Positions 1 to 6,655 of a stretch of 15,898 nucleotides of DNA are shown here, in pieces. The stretch lies in contig SFHI01000054.1 of NCBI GenBank assembly GCA_004555705.1, forward strand, positions 1-15,898, in the 5' to 3' direction. Positions within the stretch are counted from its first letter, which is position 1; every line of letters begins with the position of its first letter. The translations under genes were made by a program, and so were the position numbers. The notes below the pieces were generated by a model, which was not told where the DNA came from, made no database searches, and saw only the letters and a program-made list of their open reading frames with translations. Source of the stretch: Clostridiales bacterium. GTDB taxonomy: Bacteria; Bacillota; Clostridia; Oscillospirales; Oscillospiraceae.

Positions 1-139
1 CTACCGTAGGGGCGGATATTATCCGCCCGAAACGTTCCAGTTTCTGAGCGTTTTCGATAAAACGCAGCACTTCCGTAGACGAAACGTGGCGGGCGGCTAT
101 TAGCCGCCCCTACAGTGTCATTCCGACAAACACCAATTT
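1..139. repeat. Palindromic repeat element, module B, left end outside the window
   Basis: Two short GC-rich palindromes face each other: GGGCGGATATTATCCGCCC near 10-28 and GGGCGGCTATTAGCCGCCC near 91-109. Together with flanking GTAG/CTAC they form the inner inverted repeat of the element (6-29 and 90-113). The right end CAAACACCAATTT (127-139) matches the outer end shared by the other elements in this window. The left end would lie before base 1. A second copy of the module, complete, is at 4131-4306. No gene is present. Function is unknown; it could be a MITE-like non-autonomous element or a structured RNA when transcribed. Confidence 0.75.
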
Positions 140-177
140 GCCTGACTGACGCGCTGACCTGACTGTCATTTTTAATC

Positions 178-250
178 ATCCCCGAAGGGGATTCCACAAT
201 TGTCAATTGTTAATTGTCAATTGTCAATTCGTAAGCGAAAGCACCATTTA
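178..250. repeat. Partial repeat element, module C (right half only)
   Basis: This stretch matches the right half of the two complete module-C copies at 9607-9793 and 15698-15898. It begins with the CCCCGAAGGGG palindrome and ATTCC, followed by 7-bp tandem units of AATTGTC (one unit reads AATTGTT). It ends in a degraded outer end (CACCATTTA, about 242-250). The matching left half is not next to it; the DNA just upstream is a module-B element, so the two may be nested or fused. It ends 17 bp beyond the stop codon of the DUF1934 gene. Confidence 0.65.
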
Positions 251-266
251 CCCGTCCGCCCGGTCC

Positions 267-689
267 TTATTTTGCCCGGATGTCCAGGTGGTAGTCGATC
301 TCCCCGGCGACGGTGTTCTCAATTTCGATCCGATAGACCAGGTCGATCACCCCTCCGTCGGGAACAATGTCAAAATACACCCGGGTGGCCTTTACCGTCA
401 GCATCAGCGCCCCAAAATCCGTCTGGTACAGCGACTCATGGACGGTGCCCTCCTGGAATACCATCTGGGAATGGAGCTTCCCGGTCCGGCTGAGGGTCAC
501 CTTCCCCGGCTCCACCCGGAAAGTGGTGGTTACTCCCTCCAGTCCTGTCAGGGCGCTTTCCTCGTAGGTGATGTCCCAGCCCCCCTCCCGGAAGTCCATG
601 GTCCCCCCGGTCACCAGCTCGATGGTCTCCGGCTCCTGGTCCTCATAGCGCTGCCGCCCCTGGATGGAAAGCAGAATCTCCCTGCTCAT
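267..689 (-). CDS. DUF1934 family protein (YwiB-like)
   Basis: 140-residue protein that I recognise as the DUF1934/YwiB family, predicted small cytoplasmic beta-barrel proteins of unknown biochemical role. Visible features are the N-terminal 'ILLSIQGRQRYEDQEPE' strand, a central acidic and aromatic 'TYEESALTGLEGVTTTF' segment typical of the family, and a C-terminal 'YRIEIENTVAGEIDYHLDI' strand. Length is normal for the family. The start ATG (687-689) overlaps the ddl stop codon in an ATGA arrangement, so it is the second gene of a ddl operon and probably translationally coupled. There is no signal peptide or membrane segment. No terminator hairpin is obvious before the repeat remnant that begins 17 bp after the stop. 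The family call is fairly firm; the function is not known. Confidence 0.85.
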   Translation of the reverse strand: MSREILLSIQGRQRYEDQEPETIELVTGGTMDFREGGWDITYEESALTGLEGVTTTFRVEPGKVTLSRTGKLHSQMVFQEGTVHESLYQTDFGALMLTVKATRVYFDIVPDGGVIDLVYRIEIENTVAGEIDYHLDIRAK

Positions 690-1756
690 TCTCCGTCCTC
701 CAGCGCCAGCTCCAGCAGGGAATCGATCAGCTCGGAGTAAGGAATCCCGCTGGCGGCAAACAGCTTGGGGTACATGGAAATGGAGGTAAAGCCCGGAATG
801 GTATTGATTTCGTTGAACACCACCCGGCTGTCCTCATAGGTCACAAAGAAATCCACCCGGCTCAGGCCCCGGCAGCCGATGGCCTTGTAGACCTTCACGG
901 CGGTCTCCCGGACCCGCTCCTGCACATCCTCGGGGATTCTGGCAGGCACATAGGCCACGGAGGTGTCGGTGATATACTTGGCGTCGTAGTCGTAGAACTC
1001 CGCGCCGGAGTCGATTTCGCCGCAGATCGAAGCCACGGGACTGCCGTTGCCCATAACCGCCACCTCGATCTCCCGGCCGTGGATAAATTCCTCCACCAGG
1101 ATTTTTTCGTCATAGGCCGCGGCATCCAGCAGAGCCTTTCTCAGCGCGTCCCGGTCAGCAGCCTTGGATACGCCCACGGAAGAGCCGGTCCCGGCGGGCT
1201 TGACGAACATGGGGTACGAAAACCGCTCCTCCAGCAGGTTCAGCTTCTGTTCCATATGGGCTTCCAGCTCTCCCCGGCGCACCAGCGCCCAGTCCGCCTG
1301 GGTGATCCCGGCCTGGTCCGCCACCAGCTTGGTCAGGGTTTTGTCCATGGCCACGGCGGAAGCGGCCACATGGGGGCCCACAAAGGGGATTCCCGCCAGC
1401 CGGAGCAGCCCCTGGACGGTGCCGTCCTCGCCGTTCTCCCCGTGAAGCACCGGGAACACCACGTCGATGCGCTCCCGCACCACACAGTCGCCCTCGAAGC
1501 TCAGCAGCCCCTGGCCCCGCACAGGGGAAATGGCCGCCCGCCGGTTACCGGGGTAGTTCTTCCACTCTCCGCTGGGGAGCAGGGAATAGTCCTTCCCGGT
1601 GAACAGGACCCAGTCGCCGTCCTTTGTGATTCCCACGGGGAACACATTGTACTTGCTCTTATCAATGTTGTTGAGCACGGACTCCGCCGACCGCAGGGAG
1701 ACCTCATGCTCCGGACTTACGCCGCCGAAGAGAATACATACGCTGAGTTTTTTCAT
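686..1756 (-). CDS. ddl: D-alanine--D-alanine ligase
   Basis: 356-residue cytoplasmic ATP-grasp enzyme that joins two D-alanines for the peptidoglycan stem peptide. The N-terminal domain opens with FGGVSPEHEVS (residues 10-20). HGENGEDG lies at 105-112, the ATP-binding KPAGTGSSVGV at 186-196, the EFYDYDAKY omega-loop segment at 253-261, and the Mg-binding FNEINTIPG at 314-322. The tyrosine-containing YDYDAKY loop is the form usual in D-Ala-D-Ala ligases and argues against a VanA-type D-Ala-D-lactate ligase; this specificity is inferred from motif only. A GAGG ribosome site precedes the ATG by about 8 bases. It is first in an operon with the DUF1934 gene (4-nt overlap). A repeat element begins 64 bp upstream of the start, leaving little room for a promoter; I could not find a convincing one there. 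Another cell-wall gene, murC, lies nearby. Confidence 0.96.
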   Translation of the reverse strand: MKKLSVCILFGGVSPEHEVSLRSAESVLNNIDKSKYNVFPVGITKDGDWVLFTGKDYSLLPSGEWKNYPGNRRAAISPVRGQGLLSFEGDCVVRERIDVVFPVLHGENGEDGTVQGLLRLAGIPFVGPHVAASAVAMDKTLTKLVADQAGITQADWALVRRGELEAHMEQKLNLLEERFSYPMFVKPAGTGSSVGVSKAADRDALRKALLDAAAYDEKILVEEFIHGREIEVAVMGNGSPVASICGEIDSGAEFYDYDAKYITDTSVAYVPARIPEDVQERVRETAVKVYKAIGCRGLSRVDFFVTYEDSRVVFNEINTIPGFTSISMYPKLFAASGIPYSELIDSLLELALEDGE

Positions 1757-1820
1757 AATTCATGCCTCATACTTTTCATTTTGCTGAAACGGCTTCCTGC
1801 CGGATTGCTTTCTTATGCGA

Positions 1821-2020
1821 AAATTGTTGTTTAGCGCACCACAATAGAACTGTCATTGCGAGACCAGTGCGCACACTGGTCGTGGCAATCCCCCAACAAT
1901 TCAGGACGGTTTGTTAGGGCGTTTGTCCGTTTTTCGAAGATTCCAGAATATCCGGGGGATTGCCACGCCAGTGTGCGCACTGGCTCGCAATGACAGCGTT
2001 TATTTTGTAAACAACAATTT
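1821..2020. repeat. Palindromic repeat element, module D (copy 1)
   Basis: Outer ends AAATTGTTGTTTA (1821-1833) and TAAACAACAATTT (2008-2020) are exact inverted copies of 13 bp. Inside lies a second imperfect inverted repeat of about 42 bp (1851-1894 and 1954-1995). Its arms each contain a CCAGTGCGCACACTGG-like palindrome, beginning with TGTCATTGCGA and ending near TGGCAATCCCCC. The central part is unique. It sits between ddl and the gene at 2131, whose own promoter lies just outside. The inner module closely matches that of the copy at 12467-12676. No coding capacity is evident. Confidence 0.85.
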
Positions 2021-2087
2021 ACGGCGCTTAGGGGTTTTGTCCACAGCTTTTTTACAAATTTGCTCTGGAAATCCCGTCCGCGCCTGC

Positions 2088-2123
2088 TATAATAGAGGAA
2101 AACTATTTCCTGATCCAAGGAGG
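2088..2123 (+). promoter_or_regulatory. Promoter -10 box and ribosome binding site of the 2131 gene
   Basis: A perfect TATAAT (2088-2093) lies 38 bases before the ATG at 2131. The -35 side is weak: CTGGAA at 2065-2070 with a 17-bp spacer. AAGGAGG (2117-2123) is followed by 7 bases and the ATG, fixing the start. The whole unit lies downstream of the module-D element's right end (2020). Confidence 0.6.
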
Positions 2124-2130
2124 AATTGTC

Positions 2131-2523
2131 ATGCAGATCGAATTGACGCCGAAGGAATTCCGCAGGCTCCTGGATATGGTATACATCGGAAACTGGGTCC
2201 TCAACTCCACCCGGGGGGAGGATCGGTTCGCCGATTACGACGATCTGGAGAGCAAGCTCTTCGCCCTGTCCCCGGCCCTCAGCGAGGTCTGGAACGGCAC
2301 CATAGTGCCCTCCCGGGCCTATACCGAGGGCGGCATCCACGAAGCCATTGCCTACTACGAGGACAACGTATTCTATGAAATCCTGGCCGAGGAGCTGTCC
2401 CGCCGGGACATGGACTATCCGGAGATCAACGACGACAACTACGACGAAATCGTCACCCGGATGGACCGGTATATGTCGGAATTTGAGCTATCCGGCGTGG
2501 ACCACCTGGTCCTGGAAGAGTAA
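2131..2523 (+). CDS. Conserved protein of unknown function, acidic, 130 residues
   Basis: A strongly acidic, soluble, single-domain protein. The N-terminus 'IELTPKEFRRLLDMVYIGNWVLN' resembles a small family of uncharacterised bacterial proteins that begin with a similar 'LL..V.LGNW..N' helix; this resemblance is from memory and the family has no known function. Further along are several aromatic and acidic stretches (for example AIAYYEDNVFYEILAEELSR) and an acidic C-terminus. No signal peptide, membrane segment or cysteine pair is seen. It has its own TATAAT box, a strong AAGGAGG site and its own downstream hairpin, so it appears to be a monocistronic transcript. Codon choice matches the neighbouring housekeeping genes. 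The reading frame is well supported; the function is unknown. Confidence 0.85.
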   Translation: MQIELTPKEFRRLLDMVYIGNWVLNSTRGEDRFADYDDLESKLFALSPALSEVWNGTIVPSRAYTEGGIHEAIAYYEDNVFYEILAEELSRRDMDYPEINDDNYDEIVTRMDRYMSEFELSGVDHLVLEE

Positions 2524-2528
2524 CCCCG

Positions 2529-2565
2529 CCGGGAGCGATGGAATCATCGCTCCCGGATGCCTTTT
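2529..2565 (+). terminator. Intrinsic terminator after the 2131 gene
   Basis: Perfect 11-bp stem CCGGGAGCGAT (2529-2539) / ATCGCTCCCGG (2546-2556) with a 6-base loop, followed by ATGCCTTTT. The T-tract is short and offset by four bases. It lies between two convergent genes, with the murC stop at 2565-2567, and may slow transcription from both sides; only the rightward side has a T-run. Confidence 0.7.
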
Positions 2566-3926
2566 CACTGTCCCTGCTTTCCGAGCAATGCCTCGCCCGC
2601 CCGGAAAATGTCCCCCGCGCCCATGGTCAGGACGATGTCCCCGGGCTGCACCACCCGGCGCAGGAACTCCGTAACCTCCGGCAGTGTTTCGCAGAACACG
2701 CTGCCGGGGATTTTTTTTGCCAGGTCCGCCGAGGAGATGCCCACGGTGTTCCGCTCCCGGGCGGCGTAGATTTCCGCCAGAACCACCACATCCGGTTTTT
2801 TCAGTTCCCGGACGAAGTCGTCAAAGAGGGCGTTGGTACGGCTGTAGGTATGGGGCTGGAAGGCCAGCACCAGCCGCTTGCCCCCCAGGGAGCGCACAGC
2901 CTCAATGGTGGCAGCCAGCTCGTCGGGGTGGTGGGCGTAATCGTCATAGACCTTGGCCCCGTGGTAGCTGCCCTTGTATTCCATTCTCCGGCCCGCCCCG
3001 TGGAAGGATTCCAGGCCCCGGGACACGGCCTCCCCGTCGATGCCCATCCGCCAGGCGGCAGCCGCGGCGGCCAGGGCGTTCAGGGCGTTGTGGCGGCCCA
3101 GGACCCCCATGTCCAGATGGCAGTATTTTTCCCCGTCGCAGACCACGTCGAAGTGCCGCCAGTCGGGGCACATATTGGCCGCGTGAACCCGGTTCCCCTC
3201 CCCCAGGCCGAAGGAGGTGTAATCCAGGCCCTTCATGGCCTCCACGGTGTGGGGGTCGTCGCCGTTGGCGATGACGCAGGAGGCCATGGCGGCAAACTCA
3301 TGGAAGGATTTCTGGATATCCGCCAGGTCCTTGAAGTAGTCCAGGTGGTCCGCCTCCACATTCAGCACCACGGCCAGCGTGGGGAAGAAATTCAGGAAGG
3401 AATCGCAGTATTCACAGCTCTCCAGCACGATGGTATCCCCGTGGCCCACCCGGTGGCCCGCATGGAGCAGGGGCAGGTATCCGCCGATCATCACGGTGGG
3501 GTCCTTCCCGGCCTCCATCAGAATGTGGGTCATCATGGAGGTGGTGGTGGTTTTGCCGTGGGTTCCGGAGATGCACACGGCATTCTTGTACGCCTTCATG
3601 ATCTGGCCCCAGGCCTGGGCCCGCTCAAACACGGGAATGCCCTCCGCCCGGGCGGCGGCAATTTCCGGATTGTCATTGTGGGCGGCGGCAGTGCGGATAA
3701 CGCAGTCCGCCCCCCGGATGTTCTCCTCCCGGTGGCCGATGTGAACGGGAATTCCCTTGGCAATGAGCTCATCCGTAGAAACGGATGCATTCATATCCGA
3801 ACCCGTAACCACCATGCCCATGCCCTTGAGCACCAGCCCCAGGGGCCGCATGGACACGCCGCCAATGCCCACAAGGTGTACGTGACGGCCTGGCTTCAGA
3901 TAGTCGGAAATCTGCCTTTTCTCCAT
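2565..3926 (-). CDS. murC: UDP-N-acetylmuramate--L-alanine ligase
   Basis: 453-residue cytoplasmic Mur ligase that adds L-alanine to UDP-MurNAc, using ATP, in the first step of stem-peptide synthesis. Residues 18-30 form the Rossmann-like HLVGIGGVSMRPLG; the P-loop CISGTHGKTTTTS is at about 118-130. The C-terminal domain has DDYAHHPDELAATIEA and FQPHTYSRTNALFDDF, both typical of MurC. The start is taken as ATG 3924-3926 because GGAGG lies 6-7 bases ahead and the protein then begins MEKRQISDYL just before the nucleotide-binding fold. The frame stays open to 4097, but the extra 57 residues would cross the putative promoter and resemble nothing. The family usually reads GIGG.GMSG.A; here it is GIGGVSMRPLG, a variant. 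It is transcribed alone, convergent with the 2131 gene. Confidence 0.96.
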   Translation of the reverse strand: MEKRQISDYLKPGRHVHLVGIGGVSMRPLGLVLKGMGMVVTGSDMNASVSTDELIAKGIPVHIGHREENIRGADCVIRTAAAHNDNPEIAAARAEGIPVFERAQAWGQIMKAYKNAVCISGTHGKTTTTSMMTHILMEAGKDPTVMIGGYLPLLHAGHRVGHGDTIVLESCEYCDSFLNFFPTLAVVLNVEADHLDYFKDLADIQKSFHEFAAMASCVIANGDDPHTVEAMKGLDYTSFGLGEGNRVHAANMCPDWRHFDVVCDGEKYCHLDMGVLGRHNALNALAAAAAAWRMGIDGEAVSRGLESFHGAGRRMEYKGSYHGAKVYDDYAHHPDELAATIEAVRSLGGKRLVLAFQPHTYSRTNALFDDFVRELKKPDVVVLAEIYAARERNTVGISSADLAKKIPGSVFCETLPEVTEFLRRVVQPGDIVLTMGAGDIFRAGEALLGKQGQ

Positions 3927-4025
3927 ATCCAATCCTCCGATTGCGGAAAATGTGCCCGGGCGTCCCGAAAACCCTGTCCGGCAAAAGAGGCGGTGTTTTT
4001 GGGAGCCCACGCAGTATCTCAGGGC

Positions 4026-4054
4026 ATTATACATCATTCTTAAGAATTTTACAA
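4026..4054 (-). promoter_or_regulatory. Promoter of murC
   Basis: On the minus strand, TTGTAA (4049-4054) is followed by exactly 17 bp and a perfect TATAAT (4026-4031), a strong vegetative promoter. The leader to the murC ATG would be about 90 nt. A 12-bp perfect palindrome ATTCTTAAGAAT (4036-4047) sits inside the spacer and could bind a regulator. Confidence 0.75.
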
Positions 4055-4130
4055 CACCAAATTCATTCTCCGCCCCGGAAATCCCCCGATTTTCCAAGCC
4101 TTTTCCGCCCCATCCTATGCACGCGGCGAT

Positions 4131-4306
4131 AAATTGTTGTTTAGCGATTCGTTATCGTAGGGGCGGATATTATCCGCCCGTAACCTTTCGTCTACAAAAG
4201 CACTCCGTTTTAACGGAAATGCTCAAAATATGGAATGTTTCGGGCGGCTAATAGCCGCCCCTACGGTAACAACGTAAGGTGTTTGAAAAACTGTAAACAA
4301 CAGTTT
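4131..4306. repeat. Palindromic repeat element, module B (complete copy)
   Basis: Outer ends AAATTGTTGTTTA (4131-4143) and TAAACAACAGTTT (4294-4306) match at 12 of 13 positions as inverted repeats. Inside is a pair of inverted GC-rich arms at 4157-4180 and 4241-4264, each of which is itself a palindrome (GGGCGGATATTATCCGCCC and GGGCGGCTAATAGCCGCCC). The left arm is identical to that of the partial element at the window start; the right arm differs at one position. The centre is different. The element lies between the murC promoter region and the terminator of the flavoprotein operon. Confidence 0.85.
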
Positions 4307-4330
4307 GTCCGCGCATTTCCCGCCGCACGA

Positions 4331-4359
4331 CAAATCCCCCGGCCGTCTGGCCGGGGGAT
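4331..4359 (-). terminator. Terminator hairpin of the aldo/keto reductase-flavoprotein operon
   Basis: Perfect 11-bp GC-rich stem ATCCCCCGGCC (4334-4344) / GGCCGGGGGAT (4349-4359) with a 4-base loop, starting 6 bases after the flavoprotein stop. On the minus strand it is followed by only a short T-run (ATTTG). The end of a repeat element is 25 bp further on. Confidence 0.65.
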
Positions 4360-4365
4360 GCTGTT

Positions 4366-4983
4366 TTACCGGACAAAGTTGGTGAAGGTCGGTTTCTCCC
4401 GCTCCGGGATTCCGTACCGCTCCTTCCCCAGCTGGATGCTCTTGATGAGAAAGCTCATATTTCTGGCCAGGGTCCGCATCATCTGCTTTCCTTCGGCGTC
4501 CTGCTCCGCCTCGCCGGGAGCCGCGCCGTGGATGCCGTTCCAGTACTGGCCCGAGGCGATGGGCATTCCGGAAATGGCGAAGAATTTGTTCAGCTCGTCA
4601 TAAGTAGCGGTGAGGCCGCCTCTTCTGGCGGCGGCCACGGCAGCGCCCACCTTCATGGTCTTGTCGAAGCCGGTGCTGTAGAACAGCCGGGTGAGGAAAG
4701 CCACCAGGGTCGCGTTGGCGGAGGCATAGTATACGGGACTTCCCACCACAATGCCGTCGCACTCCGCGAATTTGGGGGCCGTTTCGTTGACGATGTCGTC
4801 AAAGACGCATTTGCCCGTCTGGCGGCATTTGCGGCAACCGATGCAGCCCCGGACGGCCTTGTTTCCCACATGGATCAGCTCCGTTTCGATGCCCTCGGCC
4901 CGGAATACCGCCTCCATCTCCCCCAGGGCCAGGGCGGTATTTCCCTTGGCATTGGGGCTTCCGTTGATCAGCAGTACCTTCAT
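4366..4983 (-). CDS. Iron-sulfur flavoprotein / NADPH-dependent FMN reductase family
   Basis: 205-residue flavodoxin-fold protein. NGSPNAKGNT (residues 7-16) is the FMN-phosphate loop, and VVGSPVYYASANA further on is the second flavin-contact segment. Between them is a compact cysteine motif, C47-x2-C50-x2-C53-x5-C59, the spacing known for archaeal and clostridial iron-sulfur flavoproteins (Isf), which bind one [4Fe-4S] cluster near FMN. It is expected to be a cytoplasmic electron-transfer protein; the physiological partner is unknown. The start ATG (4981-4983) overlaps the stop of the upstream reductase by one base (TAATG), so the two are translationally coupled and likely work together. A hairpin terminator follows. 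The family call is firm; Isf versus a plain NAD(P)H:FMN reductase is an inference from the cysteines. Confidence 0.88.
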   Translation of the reverse strand: MKVLLINGSPNAKGNTALALGEMEAVFRAEGIETELIHVGNKAVRGCIGCRKCRQTGKCVFDDIVNETAPKFAECDGIVVGSPVYYASANATLVAFLTRLFYSTGFDKTMKVGAAVAAARRGGLTATYDELNKFFAISGMPIASGQYWNGIHGAAPGEAEQDAEGKQMMRTLARNMSFLIKSIQLGKERYGIPEREKPTFTNFVR

Positions 4984-6110
4984 TACGAATCCTCCTTCTC
5001 AAATTCCGCGGCGACCTCCGTCAGCAGCTCCCGGATTTTCAGGTGCTGGGGGCAGATTTCCTCGCAGCGGCCGCATTTCAGGCAGTCGCTGGCCTTGGTG
5101 CCCTGGCTCGTGAGCACCTCCTGGTAGTAATACACACTGTTCCAGTTGTTGAATACCTTTTTCCGGTTCATACAGGCGAACAGCGCCGGGATATCGATGC
5201 CCTTAGGGCAGCGCTCGGTGCAGTAGCGGCAGGCGGTGCAGGGGATCAGGCCCTGGCTGCGGAAAATGGCGCAGACCTCCGCCACGGCCTTCTGCTCCCG
5301 GTCGTCCAGGGGCTTGAAATCGCGCATGTAGCTGACGTTGTCGCGCATCATGTCCATGTTGCCCATGCCGGAGAGCACCATCATGACCCCCTCCTGGCTG
5401 GCGGCAAACCGGATGGCGTAGCTGGCGTAGGAGCCGCCCTTCAGCGCGTCAAATACCCACTGGGCCTCCTGAGGAAGGTTCACCAGGGAGCCGCCCTTCA
5501 CAGGCTCCATGATGATGGCGGGCTTCCCGTGAGCGCGGCAGACCTCCAGGCACTTCCGGGACTCCACGGAGGGGTCCTCGAAGTCCACATAGTTCAGCTG
5601 GATCTGCACCACCTCCACCTGAGGATATTCGGTGAGAATCCGGTCCAGCACCTGAGCCTTGTCGTGGAAGGAAAGGCCCATGTGCCTGATCTTCCCCTCA
5701 TCCCGGAGCTCCAGAGCGGTTTCGTAGGCGCGGCACCGCTTATACTTCTCAAAAACATCCTTATTCTGGGCGTGCATCAGATAGAAGTCGAAATATTCCA
5801 CCCCGCAGGCCTCCAGCTGTTTCTGGAACAGGGGCCGGATTTCCTCCTGACTGTTGAAGAAGTGGGAGGAGAGCTTGTCGGTGAGCACGTAGCGCTCCCG
5901 GGGATACCGGGAGGTCAGGCTCTCGCGCAGGGCGGGCTCGCTCTTGCCGTCCAGATAGCCGTGGGCCGTGTCAAAATAGTTAAAGCCCGCCTCCAGGAAG
6001 GCGTCCACCATGCGGCTGAATTCCTCCGTATCCACTTCGCCGTCCTTCATGGGCAGGCGCATACATCCGAAGCCGAAATTTCCCTTGATTTTCTCAAACT
6101 GCGCAGACAT
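4983..6110 (-). CDS. Aldo/keto reductase with C-terminal 2[4Fe-4S] ferredoxin domain
   Basis: 375-residue cytoplasmic oxidoreductase of the COG1453 type. The N-terminal TIM barrel carries the aldo/keto reductase tetrad: D47 and Y52 in NYFDTAHGY, K79 in VLTDKLSS, H113 in FYLMHAQN. The C-terminus has two cluster motifs, CTACRYCTERCP (Cys 291, 294, 297, 301) and CLKCGRCEEICP (Cys 343, 346, 349, 353), as in 8-iron ferredoxins. The start is ATG 6108-6110, giving MSAQFEKIKG, preceded by AGGAGG; the frame extends to 6188, but that part overlaps the promoter. The substrate is unknown. It is coupled to the iron-sulfur flavoprotein gene, suggesting electron flow between flavin, clusters and the barrel active site. 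The operon is divergent from a MerR-family gene and has a MerR-style promoter. Confidence 0.93.
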   Translation of the reverse strand: MSAQFEKIKGNFGFGCMRLPMKDGEVDTEEFSRMVDAFLEAGFNYFDTAHGYLDGKSEPALRESLTSRYPRERYVLTDKLSSHFFNSQEEIRPLFQKQLEACGVEYFDFYLMHAQNKDVFEKYKRCRAYETALELRDEGKIRHMGLSFHDKAQVLDRILTEYPQVEVVQIQLNYVDFEDPSVESRKCLEVCRAHGKPAIIMEPVKGGSLVNLPQEAQWVFDALKGGSYASYAIRFAASQEGVMMVLSGMGNMDMMRDNVSYMRDFKPLDDREQKAVAEVCAIFRSQGLIPCTACRYCTERCPKGIDIPALFACMNRKKVFNNWNSVYYYQEVLTSQGTKASDCLKCGRCEEICPQHLKIRELLTEVAAEFEKEDS

Positions 6111-6157
6111 TTTTTGTATCCTCCTATTGACTTTCTTTGCGTGTATGTTACATTGAT

Positions 6158-6188
6158 AGTGTACCACTCGGGAGTAACTACCGGTCAA
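6158..6188 (-). promoter_or_regulatory. MerR-type promoter (19-bp spacer) of the reductase operon
   Basis: On the minus strand, TTGACC (6183-6188) and TACACT (6158-6163) are separated by exactly 19 bp. MerR-family activators act on such over-long spacers by twisting the DNA. The spacer contains the interrupted inverted repeat ACTC-CC-GAGT, and the dyad continues weakly outward (TGA...TCA). A MerR-family gene starts about 35 bp away in the opposite direction. The transcript would start near 6150, giving about a 40-nt leader with AGGAGG before the ATG. On the plus strand TTGATA (6153-6158) / TAACTA (6175-6180), 16-bp spacing, is a weak candidate for the regulator's own promoter, overlapping the same site. 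Confidence 0.75.
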
Positions 6189-6220
6189 GTGTCATTTTTA
6201 CCAAAATTGGGGTTGATTTT

Positions 6221-6655
6221 TTGTACACAATGAAGGAAGCCTGTGAAATGACAGGCCTGCGCTACGAAACCCTGAAATTCTACTGCAACCAGGCTCTGGT
6301 ACCCAATGTCCGTCGGGACCCCCAGAACAGGCGGATTTTTTCCGACGAGGACATTTCCTGGATTCGTTCCCTGGAGTGCCTGAAAAACTGCGGCATGGGC
6401 ATTAAGGAAATGCAGGAGTACCTGGAGCTTTGCCAGGAGGGCCCCGCCTCCATTCCGCGGCGCAAGGAAATCCTGGAGCGCAAACGCCGGGAACTGGAAC
6501 GGGAGCAGGAACGCATCCGGGAGAGCATCGCCTTCATTGACCGCAAGCAGCGTTACTACGACGATGTTCTGTCCGGGAAAAACCCCGGCACCGGCAGCCT
6601 GCGTGAAAACAGGCTAGCAAATGGGCCGTCCGGCCCAAAAGGAGGAACCCTATGA
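6221..6655 (+). CDS. MerR-family transcriptional regulator
   Basis: 144-residue regulator. The N-terminal winged helix-turn-helix reads YTMKEACEMTGLRYETLKFY, followed by a wing with RRDPQNRRIFSDEDISWI and the 'LKNCGMGIKEMQEYL' helix, all classic MerR. Residues about 75-115 (RRKEILERKRRELEREQERI) form a charged dimerisation coiled coil. The C-terminus is short, with no recognisable metal or ligand domain, as in the MerR subgroup that senses small molecules or redox state. The preferred start is TTG 6221, because MerR proteins normally begin at M-Y-T/S; ATG 6230 is the alternative. The upstream open frame from 6137 would run through the operator. The stop overlaps the next ATG (ATGA), so it heads an operon with the acetyltransferase and glucosidase. 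It probably controls the divergent reductase operon. Confidence 0.9.
   Translation: MYTMKEACEMTGLRYETLKFYCNQALVPNVRRDPQNRRIFSDEDISWIRSLECLKNCGMGIKEMQEYLELCQEGPASIPRRKEILERKRRELEREQERIRESIAFIDRKQRYYDDVLSGKNPGTGSLRENRLANGPSGPKGGTL

Noticed and set aside
178..235. Short tandem AATTGTC units as a possible CRISPR array or iteron origin
   Set aside because: The units are 7 bp with no spacers, occur only inside module-C elements in several places, and are not near a replication gene or cas genes.
1821..2020. Element as a complete insertion sequence
   Set aside because: At about 200 bp and with no transposase frame it can only be a non-autonomous element or a structured repeat.
1831..2378. Open frames through the module-D element and across the start of the 2131 gene, on both strands
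   Set aside because: They consist largely of translated palindrome and out-of-frame gene sequence and lack ribosome sites.
2538..4043. A 501-codon open frame on the plus strand opposite murC
   Set aside because: It is antisense to a gene with full MurC motifs; its product is rich in H, G, V and Q, the usual signature of a GC-rich shadow frame, and has no family likeness.
5043..6233. A 396-codon open frame on the plus strand opposite the aldo/keto reductase
   Set aside because: The opposite strand carries the AKR tetrad and eight cluster cysteines; this frame has only low-complexity composition.
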